From NCBI RefSeq assembly GCF_000182925.2, contig NC_026501.1:5435917-5499916 (forward strand): a DNA stretch of 64,000 nucleotides, in the 5' to 3' direction. The notes under the pieces are model-generated. The model did not search any database and was not told the DNA's origin. It saw nothing but the letters and a program-made list of their open reading frames with translations. This document shows, piece by piece, positions 32,495 to 44,212 of the stretch (the first letter of the stretch is position 1; each line of letters opens with the position of its first letter). Source of the DNA: Neurospora crassa OR74A (Eukaryota > Ascomycota > Sordariomycetes > Sordariales > Sordariaceae). The translations under genes and the position numbers were made by a program.

Positions 32495-34390
32495 ATGGTA
32501 CCGCAACCTCAGTTCTTCGTTGCCCGACCTGACACTGAGGTTTTGCGTAATGACACCGGAGCAATCCATAGAAAACAAGGTCCGATGGTCCCCTTGATTG
32601 CTGTGGACGAGCTTCCCGACTGGATTGACATTGGCCTACCTCGAGAGCTGACGGTCGAGCAGACCACAGGGCTCTATAACCTCGGTATTGTCCCGCACAA
32701 CGAAGGCACATACAGGGTACGGATCATCGAGCCTAATTCCCATGAGGAATTTGGGTGGAGAGACTCGTCCAAAGCTACATTGGTCTCAAAGGGTGCCTGC
32801 GCTCCTGGACAGCGGACCATGGCTCATCCTGGGCACTCAGAGCGAGTTCCGTATAACACACCAGCAGGTCCCACCGGAAGTGATTCCAGTACAATCCATT
32901 CCTCTTCTTTTCAGGAAAAATCTCCGCATATTCCTCACCCTAGCATGGCACCGACAAGCACAAACCCGCCCAGGATGACCCGCGCCGAAGATGAGGCAAT
33001 GCATACAATGCGATGGGCCGATCTGGTCGAAAGGAGCATCGCCCGAGAAACCGAAGCACAGGATGCCAGCCGTCATTCTGCCCTACTCGCACCACCTCCT
33101 TCTCCCCAGTTCGCATCTCATAGTCATCCGACTGTCCACCGAGACGACATGTCCCCTATCGGCACTACAAGCACTGCGAATCATAGGGCAAGCGTCCCCC
33201 ACAACACAATGGCTACACCACCCAAGCCCGCCGCTGCCAACACCGATGTTGCAACACCTGCTGCCAGCCCCCCTACGCTAGTTCCCAATCCTGCTGGTCC
33301 TGGTGTCAACAGCTCTAACACTACACCCGCTGCCGCTTCTTCTGCTTCAGTTGCCCAGGAATACTGCCGCCACTGGTGTCAACACGGCACCTGCAAATGG
33401 GGCACCTTCTGCCGTCACAGGCACGCCATGCCCACCACGCTTGAAGGTCTTCTCGAGGTTGGCCTCTGTGAGATTCCTGCGTGGTGGATTGCTGCTACTG
33501 GTATCGGGATGTCTAGCAAGGCAAAGCAGACTGTTGTTGCTGCTGTTGCTGCCGGTGTTGGTGGTGGAGGTGGTGGTGCTAGTGGTGGTGGTACTAGTGG
33601 TGGTGGTTCTGTTCCTCCTCCACCCGTCCCTTGCACTCCCATGGCCCATAACCCCCATCACATGCTCCCAAATTTGTCTGGAATGACACTACCAACAACA
33701 GCAAAAAAGCTAAGCAACAGAAAACTCAAAGCCCAACAGCGGGAATTCAACCAACGCCTCCGCCTCCTCAGTTCCATGTTGATTCCCCCCGGATATGGTA
33801 GTCCTCACCACCCGCTTCGTCATCCGGCTGATGCGTTGTTGGTGCATGGATATGGACATGGTGGTGTCTCTGGCCAACAGCAGCAGCAGCAGCAGCAGTC
33901 CCAACAGCGATTTGAGCGTAAGGGAGAAAAGACGCCACTGGATAGAACCCGCAAGAATGTCAAGGTAACGTTTAACGAGGATGGGACGGTGAGTCTTGTG
34001 ACTGCTGATGACGGGGGTCAGAAGGGGGTTGCTGCTGCTGATCGGGGACGTGCTGATTCTGGAGGGGAAACGGTTGGGGGTGGTTTTAAGCCTGCCGTTG
34101 TCGATGCCGGTGCCGGGGCTTCATCGGGGGCGATGTTAAATGCTGCGACGGGGAAGCCCGTTGCAGGCGATGGTGGAGCGGGTGATGAAACGGATGAGAG
34201 AAAGGAGAAGGAGGGGCTCAATGAGAAAAAGCCGGTCAAGGGCCTTGCGGCGTCTATGCATGCTCCGAAGCAGGATCAGGGGCAGGTGGTGGTCACGATT
34301 CCGGGTAACATGAAGGCGACTTGTGAGGATGAGAATGAGGGCGGGAGTATGGTACAGTTGCCGGATGTTCCGCGGCTGGTCGAGATCTAG
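32495..34390 (+). CDS. CCCH zinc-finger protein
   Basis: Single exon, 631 residues, start CACCATGG. One CCCH finger at residues 291-310: C291-x8-C300-x5-C306-x3-H310 in CRHWCQHGTCKWGTFCRHRH, a type that usually binds RNA. An ordered N-terminal block of about 110 residues precedes it (ELPDWIDIGLPRELTVEQTT, then GTYRVRIIE). The finger is followed by a helical stretch (TTLEGLLEVGLCEIPAWWIA), then a Gly-rich run, a basic segment, and a polyglutamine tract at about 460 from CAG repeats. The tail is Gly/Asp/Lys-rich. I do not know a characterised relative; the role in mRNA handling is inferred from the finger alone. Confidence 0.82.
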   Translation: MVPQPQFFVARPDTEVLRNDTGAIHRKQGPMVPLIAVDELPDWIDIGLPRELTVEQTTGLYNLGIVPHNEGTYRVRIIEPNSHEEFGWRDSSKATLVSKGACAPGQRTMAHPGHSERVPYNTPAGPTGSDSSTIHSSSFQEKSPHIPHPSMAPTSTNPPRMTRAEDEAMHTMRWADLVERSIARETEAQDASRHSALLAPPPSPQFASHSHPTVHRDDMSPIGTTSTANHRASVPHNTMATPPKPAAANTDVATPAASPPTLVPNPAGPGVNSSNTTPAAASSASVAQEYCRHWCQHGTCKWGTFCRHRHAMPTTLEGLLEVGLCEIPAWWIAATGIGMSSKAKQTVVAAVAAGVGGGGGGASGGGTSGGGSVPPPPVPCTPMAHNPHHMLPNLSGMTLPTTAKKLSNRKLKAQQREFNQRLRLLSSMLIPPGYGSPHHPLRHPADALLVHGYGHGGVSGQQQQQQQQSQQRFERKGEKTPLDRTRKNVKVTFNEDGTVSLVTADDGGQKGVAAADRGRADSGGETVGGGFKPAVVDAGAGASSGAMLNAATGKPVAGDGGAGDETDERKEKEGLNEKKPVKGLAASMHAPKQDQGQVVVTIPGNMKATCEDENEGGSMVQLPDVPRLVEI

Positions 34391-35513
34391 AGGCTGTGAG
34401 ATTTTGGATGAGGATGTAAGCAGATATTGATGGAGGCCTATGGATTAGAAATATGTACTCGTTGTAATAGAGTGTGCGTTGCGTATATGGGCGATATGTG
34501 CCTGCGGAGGACTATGAGACACTGGAGGTCACTGACATGAACATGAACAGCAAGTTCTTGAAGAGTGAACCCAATAGCATTTGGTACTCGTGATCAACCG
34601 ATCAACTCTACAACATAGACCACCAGAGACTGGCCTACAGTTTCCATTTTCTCCTAGTCCAGCCTTATTACCAACCATCCCGACATCCGAGAAGGTGCAA
34701 AACAAAGCATCAGATTGGGGCCCCGTCAGCTTACATATCAGCCATCACCCTTATATCCGACTCCATTGCCGACCAGTGAACAATTGGACAGCGAGACACT
34801 GTCGTTGGTACCGCAAACTCTCATTCAACTGTATTTTACCTCCAGGATGTATGGCCAATCGGTTTCTGAGAAGACACGCACGTCGACGCCTGAGCTTCCC
34901 TAGCCAACTAAGTAAGGGAAACCACCTAATTGGCCAGTAAAATACAACGTGGGATTAAAACCCAGTTCAACGAGGAAAAGCGATGACACTGAATAACGGG
35001 AAGCCGCGGGCCCCGGTTACAAGCCACTCGGATTTTACACCGCGCTCCGGAGATAAGCAACGAACGACGTCTCGAATCTCGATGTTCTTCCGCGGTCTAG
35101 ATCTCCATTTCCAAAAACAGCAAGGTTCCTTGTGTAAAGTCCGGGTGGCGGGACGCGGCGAGCCGAACCACCCGCCGCGAAGGGAGCCCGCGGGGTTCAG
35201 ACGTCATGGATCTCCCGGCCGCGGGGTCAGATAATTCGGGGGACTGTGATTCTGAGGCGATGTGATGGAGAACGGGCGGGGTCTGAATTGGGATCGGTAC
35301 CATAGAAGATATTCCGAGAATGAAGCGACAGGTTTATTGAAGACCCTTGAAGTCTGACTAAGATATCGTATGGGGGGGTAATGTATAAGAACTGAAGCTG
35401 CCACCCTCATCTGAAGCCAAGAAGATCACACGTTCACTACTACGGTCACAACATAACCTTGTACATTAAGCAAAATTCTTATAATTCATTTTCAGCCAAC
35501 ATAACCCGGCAAC
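34391..35513. other. Intergenic region CCCH gene / aldo-keto reductase
   Basis: About 1.1 kb between tandem genes. A GC-rich patch lies at 35130-35230. No supported coding or RNA gene; the last 200 bp are presumably the reductase promoter. Confidence 0.45.
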
Positions 35514-36650
35514 ATGCCTCAACTCGTCGGAAAAGAAGTCGGGCCAACAGGCTTCGGCCTCATGGGTGAGTCTTCGTCTCCCTCTCCCTCTCCCTCACAC
35601 ATCGTCCAACTCCCCAAACTAAGAAACCACACAGGCTTCACCTGGCGCCCCAACCCCGTTCCCCAGGAGCAAGCCTTCGCTACCATGCGCGCCGCCCTCT
35701 CGCACGGCCTCAACTTCTGGAACGGCGGCGAATTCTACGGGCAACCCCCGTACAACTCGCCCATCCTTCTCGAGCGCTACTTTTCCCTCTACCCAGAAGA
35801 CGCCGACAAAGTCGTCCTCTCCATCAAAGGCTGTGGCGGCGTCGACGGGATGCACCCCGACGGATCCGCGACCGAAGTCCGCCGATCTTTGGATACCGTA
35901 ATCCAGCAGTTGAACGGACGCAAAAAGTTGGATATCTTTGAGGCTGCCAGACGTGATCCGAAGGTGGACATGGAGGAGACGTTTGGGGTTATGCAGGAGT
36001 ATATCGACAAGGGATTGTTGGGGGGAATCAGTTTGAGTGAGGTCAGCGCGGAGACAATTCACAAGGCGGTCAAGATTACGAAGGTGGTGTGTGTGGAGGT
36101 CGAGCTGAGTTTGTTTGCAACGGAGGTCTTGGACAATGGGGTGGCGGCGGCTTGTAAGGAGTATGGCATTCCGTTGATTGCTTATAGTCCTTTGGGAAGA
36201 GGGGTAAGTTTTCCTTTCCTTTATACTTTCATGTCTTCACTTGATTTGGGGGCAATGCCAGCTAACTACCTACGGCAACAACAGATCCTAACCGGCCAGA
36301 TCAAATCGCGTGACGATCTTTCAACGTTCCCAATGTTGCTTCACTTCCCCCGCTTCTCCGAGGAGAACTTCGACATCAACATCCAGCTTGTCCGCCAGGT
36401 TGAGGAGATGGCCAAGAAGAAGGGTTGCACGCCCGCGCAGTTAGCCATTTCTTGGACAAGGTGCCTGTCGCGCCGGCCGGGCATGCCAGAGATCATCCCC
36501 ATCCCCGGCGCTACGACGGTGGAGCGGGTCAACGAGAACGCTGTGTTCGTGGAGCTGACGGATCAGGAGATGGACGAGATTGATGCGACGCTGGCAAAGT
36601 TCGACGTCAAGGGTGCGAGGTACCCTGACTGGATTCCTACCGATACGTAA
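35514..36650 (+). CDS. Aldo/keto reductase, pyridoxal reductase type
   Basis: NADPH-dependent TIM-barrel oxidoreductase resembling fungal pyridoxine 4-dehydrogenase / pyridoxal reductase (Plr1), a vitamin B6 salvage enzyme. Exons 35514-35565, 35635-36203 and 36285-36650 give 328 residues. Both introns can be read through without a stop, so an unspliced reading of 378 residues looks open but carries two inserts. Landmarks are LNFWNGGEFYGQPP with the catalytic Tyr at about 51, VVLSIKGCGG with the Lys, GGISLSEVSAETI, VEVELSLF, PLIAYSPLGRG, and the cofactor-binding end IIPIPGATTVERVNEN. The substrate is inferred from resemblance; a general aldo/keto reductase remains possible. Confidence 0.87.
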   Translation: MPQLVGKEVGPTGFGLMGESSSPSPSPSHIVQLPKLRNHTGFTWRPNPVPQEQAFATMRAALSHGLNFWNGGEFYGQPPYNSPILLERYFSLYPEDADKVVLSIKGCGGVDGMHPDGSATEVRRSLDTVIQQLNGRKKLDIFEAARRDPKVDMEETFGVMQEYIDKGLLGGISLSEVSAETIHKAVKITKVVCVEVELSLFATEVLDNGVAAACKEYGIPLIAYSPLGRGVSFPFLYTFMSSLDLGAMPANYLRQQQILTGQIKSRDDLSTFPMLLHFPRFSEENFDINIQLVRQVEEMAKKKGCTPAQLAISWTRCLSRRPGMPEIIPIPGATTVERVNENAVFVELTDQEMDEIDATLAKFDVKGARYPDWIPTDT

Positions 36651-37588
36651 GAGGGGGCGGATGCTAAGCTACCTCTATGTTTGTGGACAAATGTCTCAGG
36701 ATAAGGAGAGAGAACGAAGAAACACCATGAAGTGATGAGCAAAACAGTCACAGCGTAGATGGAGATCTTAGGTGTTGCGAATAGTTAAAATCATAATCTG
36801 TTGCATCTATCTTGCCAATATGGTCGTGCTATCGCAAATGCTCCAAATCTGTTGAACTTGTTCATGTTAGCAGGTCAATCCTTCAAACACTCTGGTGTCT
36901 ATGAATAGTAGTTTGGTGACATGGCGGGTCAGGGAAATAGTAATGTGTTGATAGTCCACACTGAGCCTCGGTTGCCCGAGGGAACTTGAGAATTGCAGAA
37001 TTCTTGGAAGAATCATTCATCATAATGCCGGGGAGGGAAATCCAGACGGGAGAATGAGTAACTTACAATGAGAATAAAAGGAAAAAAGAAAGAAAAAGAA
37101 AAAGAATCAACAAGCCAAACGCTAGCAAAGGCGAAGAAAGGCCGGATTGGCTACTAATGAACTGCCGACACGGAATGTGGCACGAGCTGGTGGTCCCAGA
37201 CGGTGCTGCCTTGGAAAAAAGAAATCGCTGGAGGAGAACGAGGTGAAGATTCTGTCATCTCTTCGATGTGCGTGCCTTTTTGTTGCGCCATGTATGGGAG
37301 AACCTGGCCTAGTTACGTAAGCACACTGTGCTCCGACTGTCAGCAAAGGGTTAGGGTTATAAACCTATTGTTGACATTCAGGGGTGAAGAGCCAAACAGC
37401 TGAGCCAGCAAATTTCAGGAGACGCTCTGTTCACAGAAGGTTCATTCCGTCACCAAGCACTTTTAAGGCTGTACTCGAAGCAATCAAAAAGACAGTCACT
37501 GCACCCAACTTGGTGATCAACGGAGCATGCCATTCGAATGTCTTCCACCCGCACACTAATAAATCAGGCGTCTGACATCTCCTCCATC
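36651..37588. other. Convergent intergenic region
   Basis: About 940 bp between convergent 3' ends. Purine-rich stretch at 37075-37106 (aaagaaagaaaaagaaaaag). Nothing else supported. Confidence 0.5.
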
Positions 37589-39747
37589 CTACTTCTCCTG
37601 CGCTTCTTTCAGTGAAATCATATGCTCGGCCTTTTGCACCAGCTTCTTCACACTCTGCCATTCCTCATTCTTCAAATCCTCCTTTCCACCCAGATCCGGA
37701 CCAACTTCGAACATGGTGACCGTGCCGTCGATACCGCCAGTGGCCAATCGCTTGCCCTCAGTACGCTCCCACTTGACCTTGTTCAAGCTCTTGCTCAGCA
37801 TTGGTCGTCCATCTTTGCGTGGGCTAGGAGAAATGCGTGCAACGGGCTCCTCAGTCTCCACGGTGATATCCCACAGCTCAAGCCAGCCTGCGCCGTCAAC
37901 CAAGCTGAACACACCAGGCTTTACTGGTGACCAAGCCACATCATAAACGACATCCTCGCGCACAAAGTCTATCAGTGGTTGGACGCCGTTATGCTCTTGA
38001 CCGGGTACGTTGATACCGCCACCCGTTGTCACAACCGTAGACGTTGCCGCAGGAGCGCGCGCCTTCCAGAGTTTGACGCTCCAATCCAAGCTAGCAGACA
38101 GTACGAGATCCCCCAAGTCGACAACACCCCGTGCGGGATGGAAGTCAACTGCCATAACGGGAGCAGCATGGCCCCTATAACTGACGCGAGCATCTACACC
38201 AGCCTTGGCACCGGCGCGATCGTATCGATGGCACGGGTAGATGGACCCCTCTTCCGTACCAACCAGGAAGAAAGTCGGGTCGGCCTGCGGGAACGCCATA
38301 CACGTGGGACTCATGTCTTCAGTCCTGGATGGATGGGGGGCAATAAGTGTAAGATTCTCTTGAGGCTGGGCGAGCATGTCGATACTCCAGCCGCACATGT
38401 GGCCATCTGTTGAGCATGATATGATGTTGTTGGCGTTCTGCGTGCCAATGATATCGATACAGTAAACAGGATGTGTGTGTCCGGAACCTGTCAGGGGCGT
38501 CTTTTGTACGGGAGCTGACCTAGCGCGCGTGTCCCAGAGCAGAACTTGTCCGCTGTAGGCTCCGCCAATAATCAGGTTAGGGTGAAAAGGAGAAAACTTG
38601 GCCGTTAAGATGTCGGATTGCGCATGGAACACAAACTCGGGCCTATCGTGCAAATGCATATTCCAGACCTGCACGATTCCATCTGGGTCATGGGGTGCCG
38701 AGGGGTTCTTGGTGTATGATGCCAGGAGTAGTTCACTGAACTTGGGCGAGAAGTCAATGGAGCTGATCATGCGCTTCTTGGACCACCGCTCGTCATAGAA
38801 CTGGGCCAATTCCTTCACCTTCCGCCGACCCTTCCCGCCCGTGTTCCCGTTCTGTTCGTCTTCTTCATCGACATCGTTTACGCCGAGGGTATAGTCCGTC
38901 AAAATATCGTATTCCTGGTCGAGTGCCTTTTCGATAACCTTGGTTGACTTATCGATAAAGTCCATAAAGTCGTCGGATTGCGTAACGGCGTTCAGCTCTT
39001 CGTCGGTGAGATTCCTCGTGGGAAAGTTGGCCGCGGCAGATGGCTTGTACACTCCATCTATGACGAGTTCCTTGGCCGCTTTCAGCTCCTGCTCGATCTC
39101 CTTTCTTATGTTCTCGCGTAACTCTTCTTCGCGATCCCGTAACCTCCTGCTAACCCTAGTCTTAGTGGGCGATGCAGGCGGTTCGTCGATTTCCGAGTCC
39201 GAATATCTACGGGGCTTTGGCTGGGGCACCCAATCGTCCGTAGTTTGTACTCCTTTGCTGTACGTAAACACTTCCTTTACTGGCGACGGTGGGCATTCGT
39301 AAACAGTCGTGAGAGTCGTGGAAAGGACCTGCGTGGTCTGATTTGAAGAAGCGAGTATGGGGCCGAGAGCTGGCGTAGCATATTCCGAGGGCGAGATACT
39401 AGTTTCCCCGGCGCTTATTACGCTGTTGGGTCGACTTCCATGGAGGCGGGGAGAATTTGCGCCGGTTGAGACTGATACGGGTCTGCTTTCGCCAACCAGG
39501 CTTTGGATCAGAGTTTCGATCTCACGACGGCTTTCTGCCCTACCGGGCGTTGGGCTGACTATCTGGACAAAAACAGATCAGCTTTAAAAGCGAAAGAGCA
39601 GATACCAAGCAAGGACCATCCACTCACATCGCTTGCGCTTCCTATGCTCAAGCGGGCATTAACCTGAGTAGCACGGAGCTCTCGCTGGCGCTTCAGCTCG
39701 GCGAGCTTCGCCTTCTTGGCGAGGATCTCATCCCGACGTTGCTGCAT
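37589..39747 (-). CDS. Cytoplasmic dynein intermediate chain (WD40)
   Basis: Subunit of the minus-end-directed motor; it links heavy chain, light chains and dynactin p150. Exons on the minus strand 39747-39628 (40 codons) and 39562-37589, total 697 residues; the intron is 39627-39563 (GTGAGT donor, TCCAG acceptor). The N terminus is a charged single helix (MQQRRDEILAKKAKLAELKR), the dynactin-binding coiled coil, followed by a Ser-rich linker with a light-chain-binding-like stretch (SKGVQTTDDW at about 170). A long acidic/basic helix precedes the WD40 propeller at about 330-680, with blocks such as DPDGIVQVWNMHL, ISCSTDGHMCGWS, DLVLSASLDWSVKLWKA and LATGGIDGTVTMFEV. The layout and lengths fit the family. 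Confidence 0.92.
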
Positions 39748-41091
39748 CTTTGCAAATCCTACTATTCAGTCCCTGAACAGACTGGTCCCTGAAGTGCCAA
39801 CTTCTGCTGCCGGCGCAAGCCCTTGAGGGGGCGCAACGCGGGTATCCAGCACCTGGCAAAATGCGGTCGACTATTTGAAGGGATGCGACCCGTGCGAGGT
39901 AGAGCGAGCTTTGATAGCTTCGTGGGAGGTTGAGGCGGATGTCGCGTTGTCTGATGTGCAGGTGGAGTGGAACAACGGAAAGTGAAGAGGGGCAAAGCTG
40001 CTGAGTTGCGACGTGGTGTTATGGCAATGATAAGGCAAGGCAGCTAAGTAATCTGTAGTCAAAAAAAAAGAGGTTTCAAATCTAAAAGCGGTGCTGTGTT
40101 CCAGACTCTCACGTCCAAGCGCGACGTCCTTTCGTTCCTCTTCGCGGTTGATTGCCGCAAGGAAGGAAAGGGAGGTTGACCAAACAAAAGACAATGGATG
40201 GATGTTTCCGTTTGGGGGACTGGCCTCCCGCGCAACGGGATTCAGCACACCCACCTGAGCACCTCCTCCAGCTGCCCGCTGCAGTGGGCATCCTCTCTTC
40301 CACTCACTCCCGCCATTCGAGGGTCCAACCTAACTTTGCTTCTGCCAACCGGGGCCCGCCTGCTGCACTGACACCGGGGGGGGGGGGGTGTTCACCCAGC
40401 CTCAATGCACGTGATCGCCACTGCTCCTCGCCGTCGGGCTGCCGTCCCAGGCTCTCCGGCCGTTAGTCGGCAGGCAGAGAGGTCAAGAAGGGCATGTCGT
40501 TGATAATGGTAAGGAAGGTACAGGTAGGTACCTCTAGTCCTGGCAGTGAGTGCCCGCCCCCCCGGGCTGAATGCCGCACGTGTGGTGAGCCGCGCTGGCG
40601 TCCGTCCCATATCGCTACGGTCCAGTGGGTGTTCCCGCTAGCGGGTAATGCTGTCAGGGCCAGTCAACCGCTGTGCAGGGAAGCCCGCGTTGGCCGCCAA
40701 CCCGCCGGAGCAGAGGCGTTCTTGCCGTAAAAACCGGTAAAGAAACAGCTTTTCGCCGGGCAGCCAGTCGGCTGTTACTAAGATACAATGGTACTGTGGG
40801 TAAGGAAGAACGGTGGACGGTCACGGCTGCGAAAATTCCCGAAGCTCCAAAACTTCATTTCGCATCCTGAGCACCGACGTAAACGTCCTACCTTGGAACT
40901 TTCCACCCCCTCAACGCTAAACGCTCGCAACTTTTCCCTCGTTCGACCCGACGACGCACCACCCAGGACCCGATTGACCTCCTCAATTGCCGTCCGCCGC
41001 ACCCCGACCGTCTTCGAGTCCACCTTTTAATTCCCCTTTCCTCCGAACCCCCGAGCGCACCCGGCCTCGCCAAACACCAACTCGTCCAAAA
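39748..41091. promoter_or_regulatory. Divergent promoter region DIC/ATP synthase e
   Basis: About 1.3 kb of GC-rich DNA between divergent genes. It contains a run of 13 G (40376-40388) and an A run near 40060. The many ORFs here are short and unsupported. Promoters for both genes are expected; no specific site can be named. Confidence 0.45.
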
Positions 41092-41138
41092 ATGTCGTCA
41101 AACGCTTCCAAGGCTGGATCCAACGTGAGTTGCACCAT

Positions 41139-41169
<31 letters not shown>

Positions 41170-41783
41170 TCCACCAGCACCACAACTACCGTAGTCATGC
41201 ACTACCCGTCGACTCTGTGACGAGAGGAGTGGGGGGAAGGGACATCTTGTGCGCCTACTGGCTGCCCTTCTCAAAGACACTACGCGGTCACCGTCGCGCA
41301 TTTCTCGAAAGCTATAGTTGGGAAATCAGAAAATGTTCGGAAGCTAAAAATGGGATATCCCGCAGGTCCTCCGGTACTCGGCCCTCGCCGCCGGTATCTT
41401 CTACGGCTTCACCCACCAGAGGTCCATCAGCGCCGCTGAGAAGGCCGCTGCTGCCCAGCGCGAGTACGAGCACAAGCAGGAGCTAATAAACAAGGCCAAG
41501 GAGGCCTACGCCAAGTCCAAGCAGCCCGTTTCCGCCGTCTCTACTCCTAGTGGACGTGAGTTCATGCCCGATTTTTTTAACGTGATCTGCAGTCCTCCTC
41601 CCCCGGATCCGGCGGCCCGCATTATTTACTCGTAACCAAAGCCGGGGGAGGGTGTTCTAGGGGAAGAATGGACTTGCTAACCAGGTGCCTGACTCTGCCC
41701 CCAAAGAAACAGTCAACCAGGATCCCATGAGCCCCAACTTCGACATCGAAGCCTACTTCAGCGCGCTTCTTGCGAAGGCCTAG
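41092..41783 (+). CDS. ATP synthase subunit e, mitochondrial
   Basis: Small membrane subunit of the F1Fo-ATP synthase dimer interface. Exons 41092-41124, 41366-41555 and 41707-41783 give 99 residues. The third exon acceptor is CAAAG at 41706, about 20 nt after the branch CTAAC; using the nearer CAG at 41694 breaks the frame. The single membrane segment follows residue 11 (VLRYSALAAGIFYGFTHQ) and carries the GxxxG dimerisation motif as G21-I-F-Y-G25, known in this subunit to support dimer formation and cristae shape. A coiled-coil-prone Ala/Lys/Glu helix follows (EKAAAAQREYEHKQELINKA), and the tail ends FDIEAYFSALLAKA. Intron 1 has a GCC trinucleotide run at about 41142-41170. Confidence 0.92.
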
Positions 41784-43288
41784 ATGGGGAAGCCGAGATG
41801 AAGTTGTGCACGCAGGACGCATGGAACGAGTTCAAGATAGACGCGCTTCGCATCGCAGGGAGGCAATTATCAATGGGTTTATTGGGTTTGAACGTCAAAG
41901 AAAGGAGCAGGGAAATGGGAACTGCCGAACGAGGGTTGTTTAGGAAAAAAATAGAGGAGGGCGTTTACTGATCACCAACTCTCTCGTCCTCCGCCGGTCT
42001 GAGGAGGGATGCCAACTGCTGCCTTGGGAAAACGGGAAACGGCCAAGAACGACGACAAACACTGGACACACAAGACAACCGCTTCATCAACGATATCCAT
42101 GAACCCATTCCCTTCCCCCACCAATTTTCACCCCGCAGAATACATGTGGATCGCGTATTGCCTTGTACACAAGACAAAGGGATCCCGTGTGAGATTTCAC
42201 CTGCTGCTGTTTCAAAGGCATCTAATGATGTTTAAGCATGGTGTGTATTATTTGCCCAACCTACCACATACATCTAAAAACAAAGATAATTCACTCCAAG
42301 ACATAGTGACGGTATAAATGTTCTTTTCTTTTCGTTCCTTTCTATCAGACAGACAGACAGACAGACCTGTTTATTTGGTCAGCCTGTACTTAGTGTACAT
42401 TACTACTGCAATTAGAGGGCGGACAACAGGCTAAGAGAAATGTATCAGGGTGGTAATGGCCAAGAGACGACATTCTCGTCCTTTCTGGCTTTCTTAGTCA
42501 AGTGCCTTAGTGGGATTGTCCACGAGCAAGACGGATTGATGTGTTTATGGCGGTGACCCCATGGCCACCCCCTTTCCCCCCCCTCTCCCCTTTTTCTTTG
42601 TTTTGTCCCCCTCCCCCCCTGCTCTTCATGGCTGCTCTCATAACGGTTCTATGGCACCCTCCTCTCTTAACTAGTATTAGTACTGTTCACTTTGCTCTTC
42701 ATATGTTCAAGAGCGCACCCGTCTTCTCCTTCTCAAGTTACGGGACTGACTGGAAAAAGGGGAAGCCATCATTTACATATTCGTATTCTACCTACCTGGA
42801 CTATCCTGCCAAAAATCCTGACGGATATCCCACTGCCGTCTTTTCGACAGCCGAGGCTTGAAAGACATTCAAAGCAACCTCTTCTTGAGTGCTTCTCAGT
42901 CTCATATTCAGGGTAAACAAACTGCAATGCAAATTCTCCACAATTGTCCATGTTGGTGTTGCTGACAAGTATACGATGTTAAATCTGACATGCCACCCAA
43001 CTCACTACGACCTCCAACCAAGTTTGTCACCCCGCAATCCATTTTCCGGGGTTTTGAAGACTCCTGATATTGCACCACCAATCGTATAATAGGGTGAAAG
43101 GAGTAAACAAACACCAAAACCAAAGACCCACTTGACGCCATGCTAGCAAGACAAACCAACAATAAAAAGCCAAAGCGACAGACGCCGAGTATTTCCACCT
43201 CGTTACCAGACTGAATAGACTCAAATTACGTAGTACCCCCTCACAGATGAAGTTACACCCTTGCCGGTTGCAAGTTGTGACTGGGCAA
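41784..43288. other. Convergent intergenic region with a (GACA)n microsatellite
   Basis: About 1.5 kb between convergent genes. A GACA/CAGA tetranucleotide run lies at about 42346-42366. Readings up to 106 codons exist but none has recognisable features. Confidence 0.5.
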
Positions 43289-44212
43289 TCAGGCACCGGG
43301 TCGCGCAACTCGCTGAGAAAAGTTGGTTGCAGTAGCCAGACGAAGCTCTGAGGTCGTGCGCCTGGCTGGCTCCGCTGTTGTATCATACTGAAAGTGCCTT
43401 GTCCGTAGCTGAGGGTTGCCGAAAAGAGGCCCGAAATGTGTCCCCATCCGTGACTGTAGGACATCTCGATAAATAGTCGGAACCTCATGCCATCGACCTT
43501 CACGAGCAGCGGCAAGAATACGGGGCGCAGAAAGCTCGCTATTTGTGGTATCGGAGTGGCGTGGTAGTTGACCAGTTTCGATAGCAATTTTCAGCCACTC
43601 CTCGTCCGATGGTGCAGCAAGAACGTTATTCGAGACGATGCTTTGGTGCCCTGAGAATGCCTGAGGTACGGTCAGCGCTGAGTCAATGCCGCCCTCGTCA
43701 CTCATGGCCTCGCCCCCGTCCTCGTTCATGATTTCGTCTTCGTCTTCGTTCACAGCCTCCGGCGCAGCTGCCCTACAGAGCTCAGAGCTAGACTCAGGCT
43801 CAATCCCGACCCTGTCCCGAGGATAGGTCAAGTCAGGGAATCCGTCGGCCGTAGTGTCCCGGATGGTAACCCCCTGCTCCTCTTCGTACTTTTCCTTGGC
43901 CCATCTTGTGCCCTCCCACTTTGTCAGATTGGCGATTTCCCATTCGGTCAAACGGAGGGCATCGAAGGCGCGGAAGAGCCGACGGTGCCATGTCCAGCGG
44001 CTTAGGCGAATGCGGTGAATAGGGTGGTTGTAATCCAGGCCGGGATACTTCGCTTCTTGGGTGTCGATATGACCGTAATACGAGTGTACTTCTTGTCGAA
44101 CCTCATAAATCAGATGCCTCTGGAGAAAGACGGAAAAGTTCGGGGGATCCGATGGTCGGGCCTTTGGGAACATGTACCCATAGACAAGTTCCTCGATCGG
44201 GGGCTGTTTCAT
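43289..44212 (-). CDS. Unrecognised conserved-type protein, 307 residues
   Basis: Single exon from ATG 44212. I do not recognise the family. The N-terminal half looks ordered: PPIEELVYGYMFPKARPSDP, an aromatic/charged helix region, then RLSRWTWHRRLFRAFDALRL and WEIANLTKWEGTRWAKEKY, rich in Trp and Arg. The middle is acidic (EDEDEIMNEDGGEAMSDEGG). A second charged block (SDEEWLKIAIETGQLPRHS) precedes an Arg-rich, probably disordered end. No signal peptide, membrane segment or zinc motif is seen. It is the last recognisable gene before the AT-rich repeat block, about 2.1 kb from its edge. Confidence 0.6.
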   Translation of the reverse strand: MKQPPIEELVYGYMFPKARPSDPPNFSVFLQRHLIYEVRQEVHSYYGHIDTQEAKYPGLDYNHPIHRIRLSRWTWHRRLFRAFDALRLTEWEIANLTKWEGTRWAKEKYEEEQGVTIRDTTADGFPDLTYPRDRVGIEPESSSELCRAAAPEAVNEDEDEIMNEDGGEAMSDEGGIDSALTVPQAFSGHQSIVSNNVLAAPSDEEWLKIAIETGQLPRHSDTTNSELSAPRILAAAREGRWHEVPTIYRDVLQSRMGTHFGPLFGNPQLRTRHFQYDTTAEPARRTTSELRLATATNFSQRVARPGA

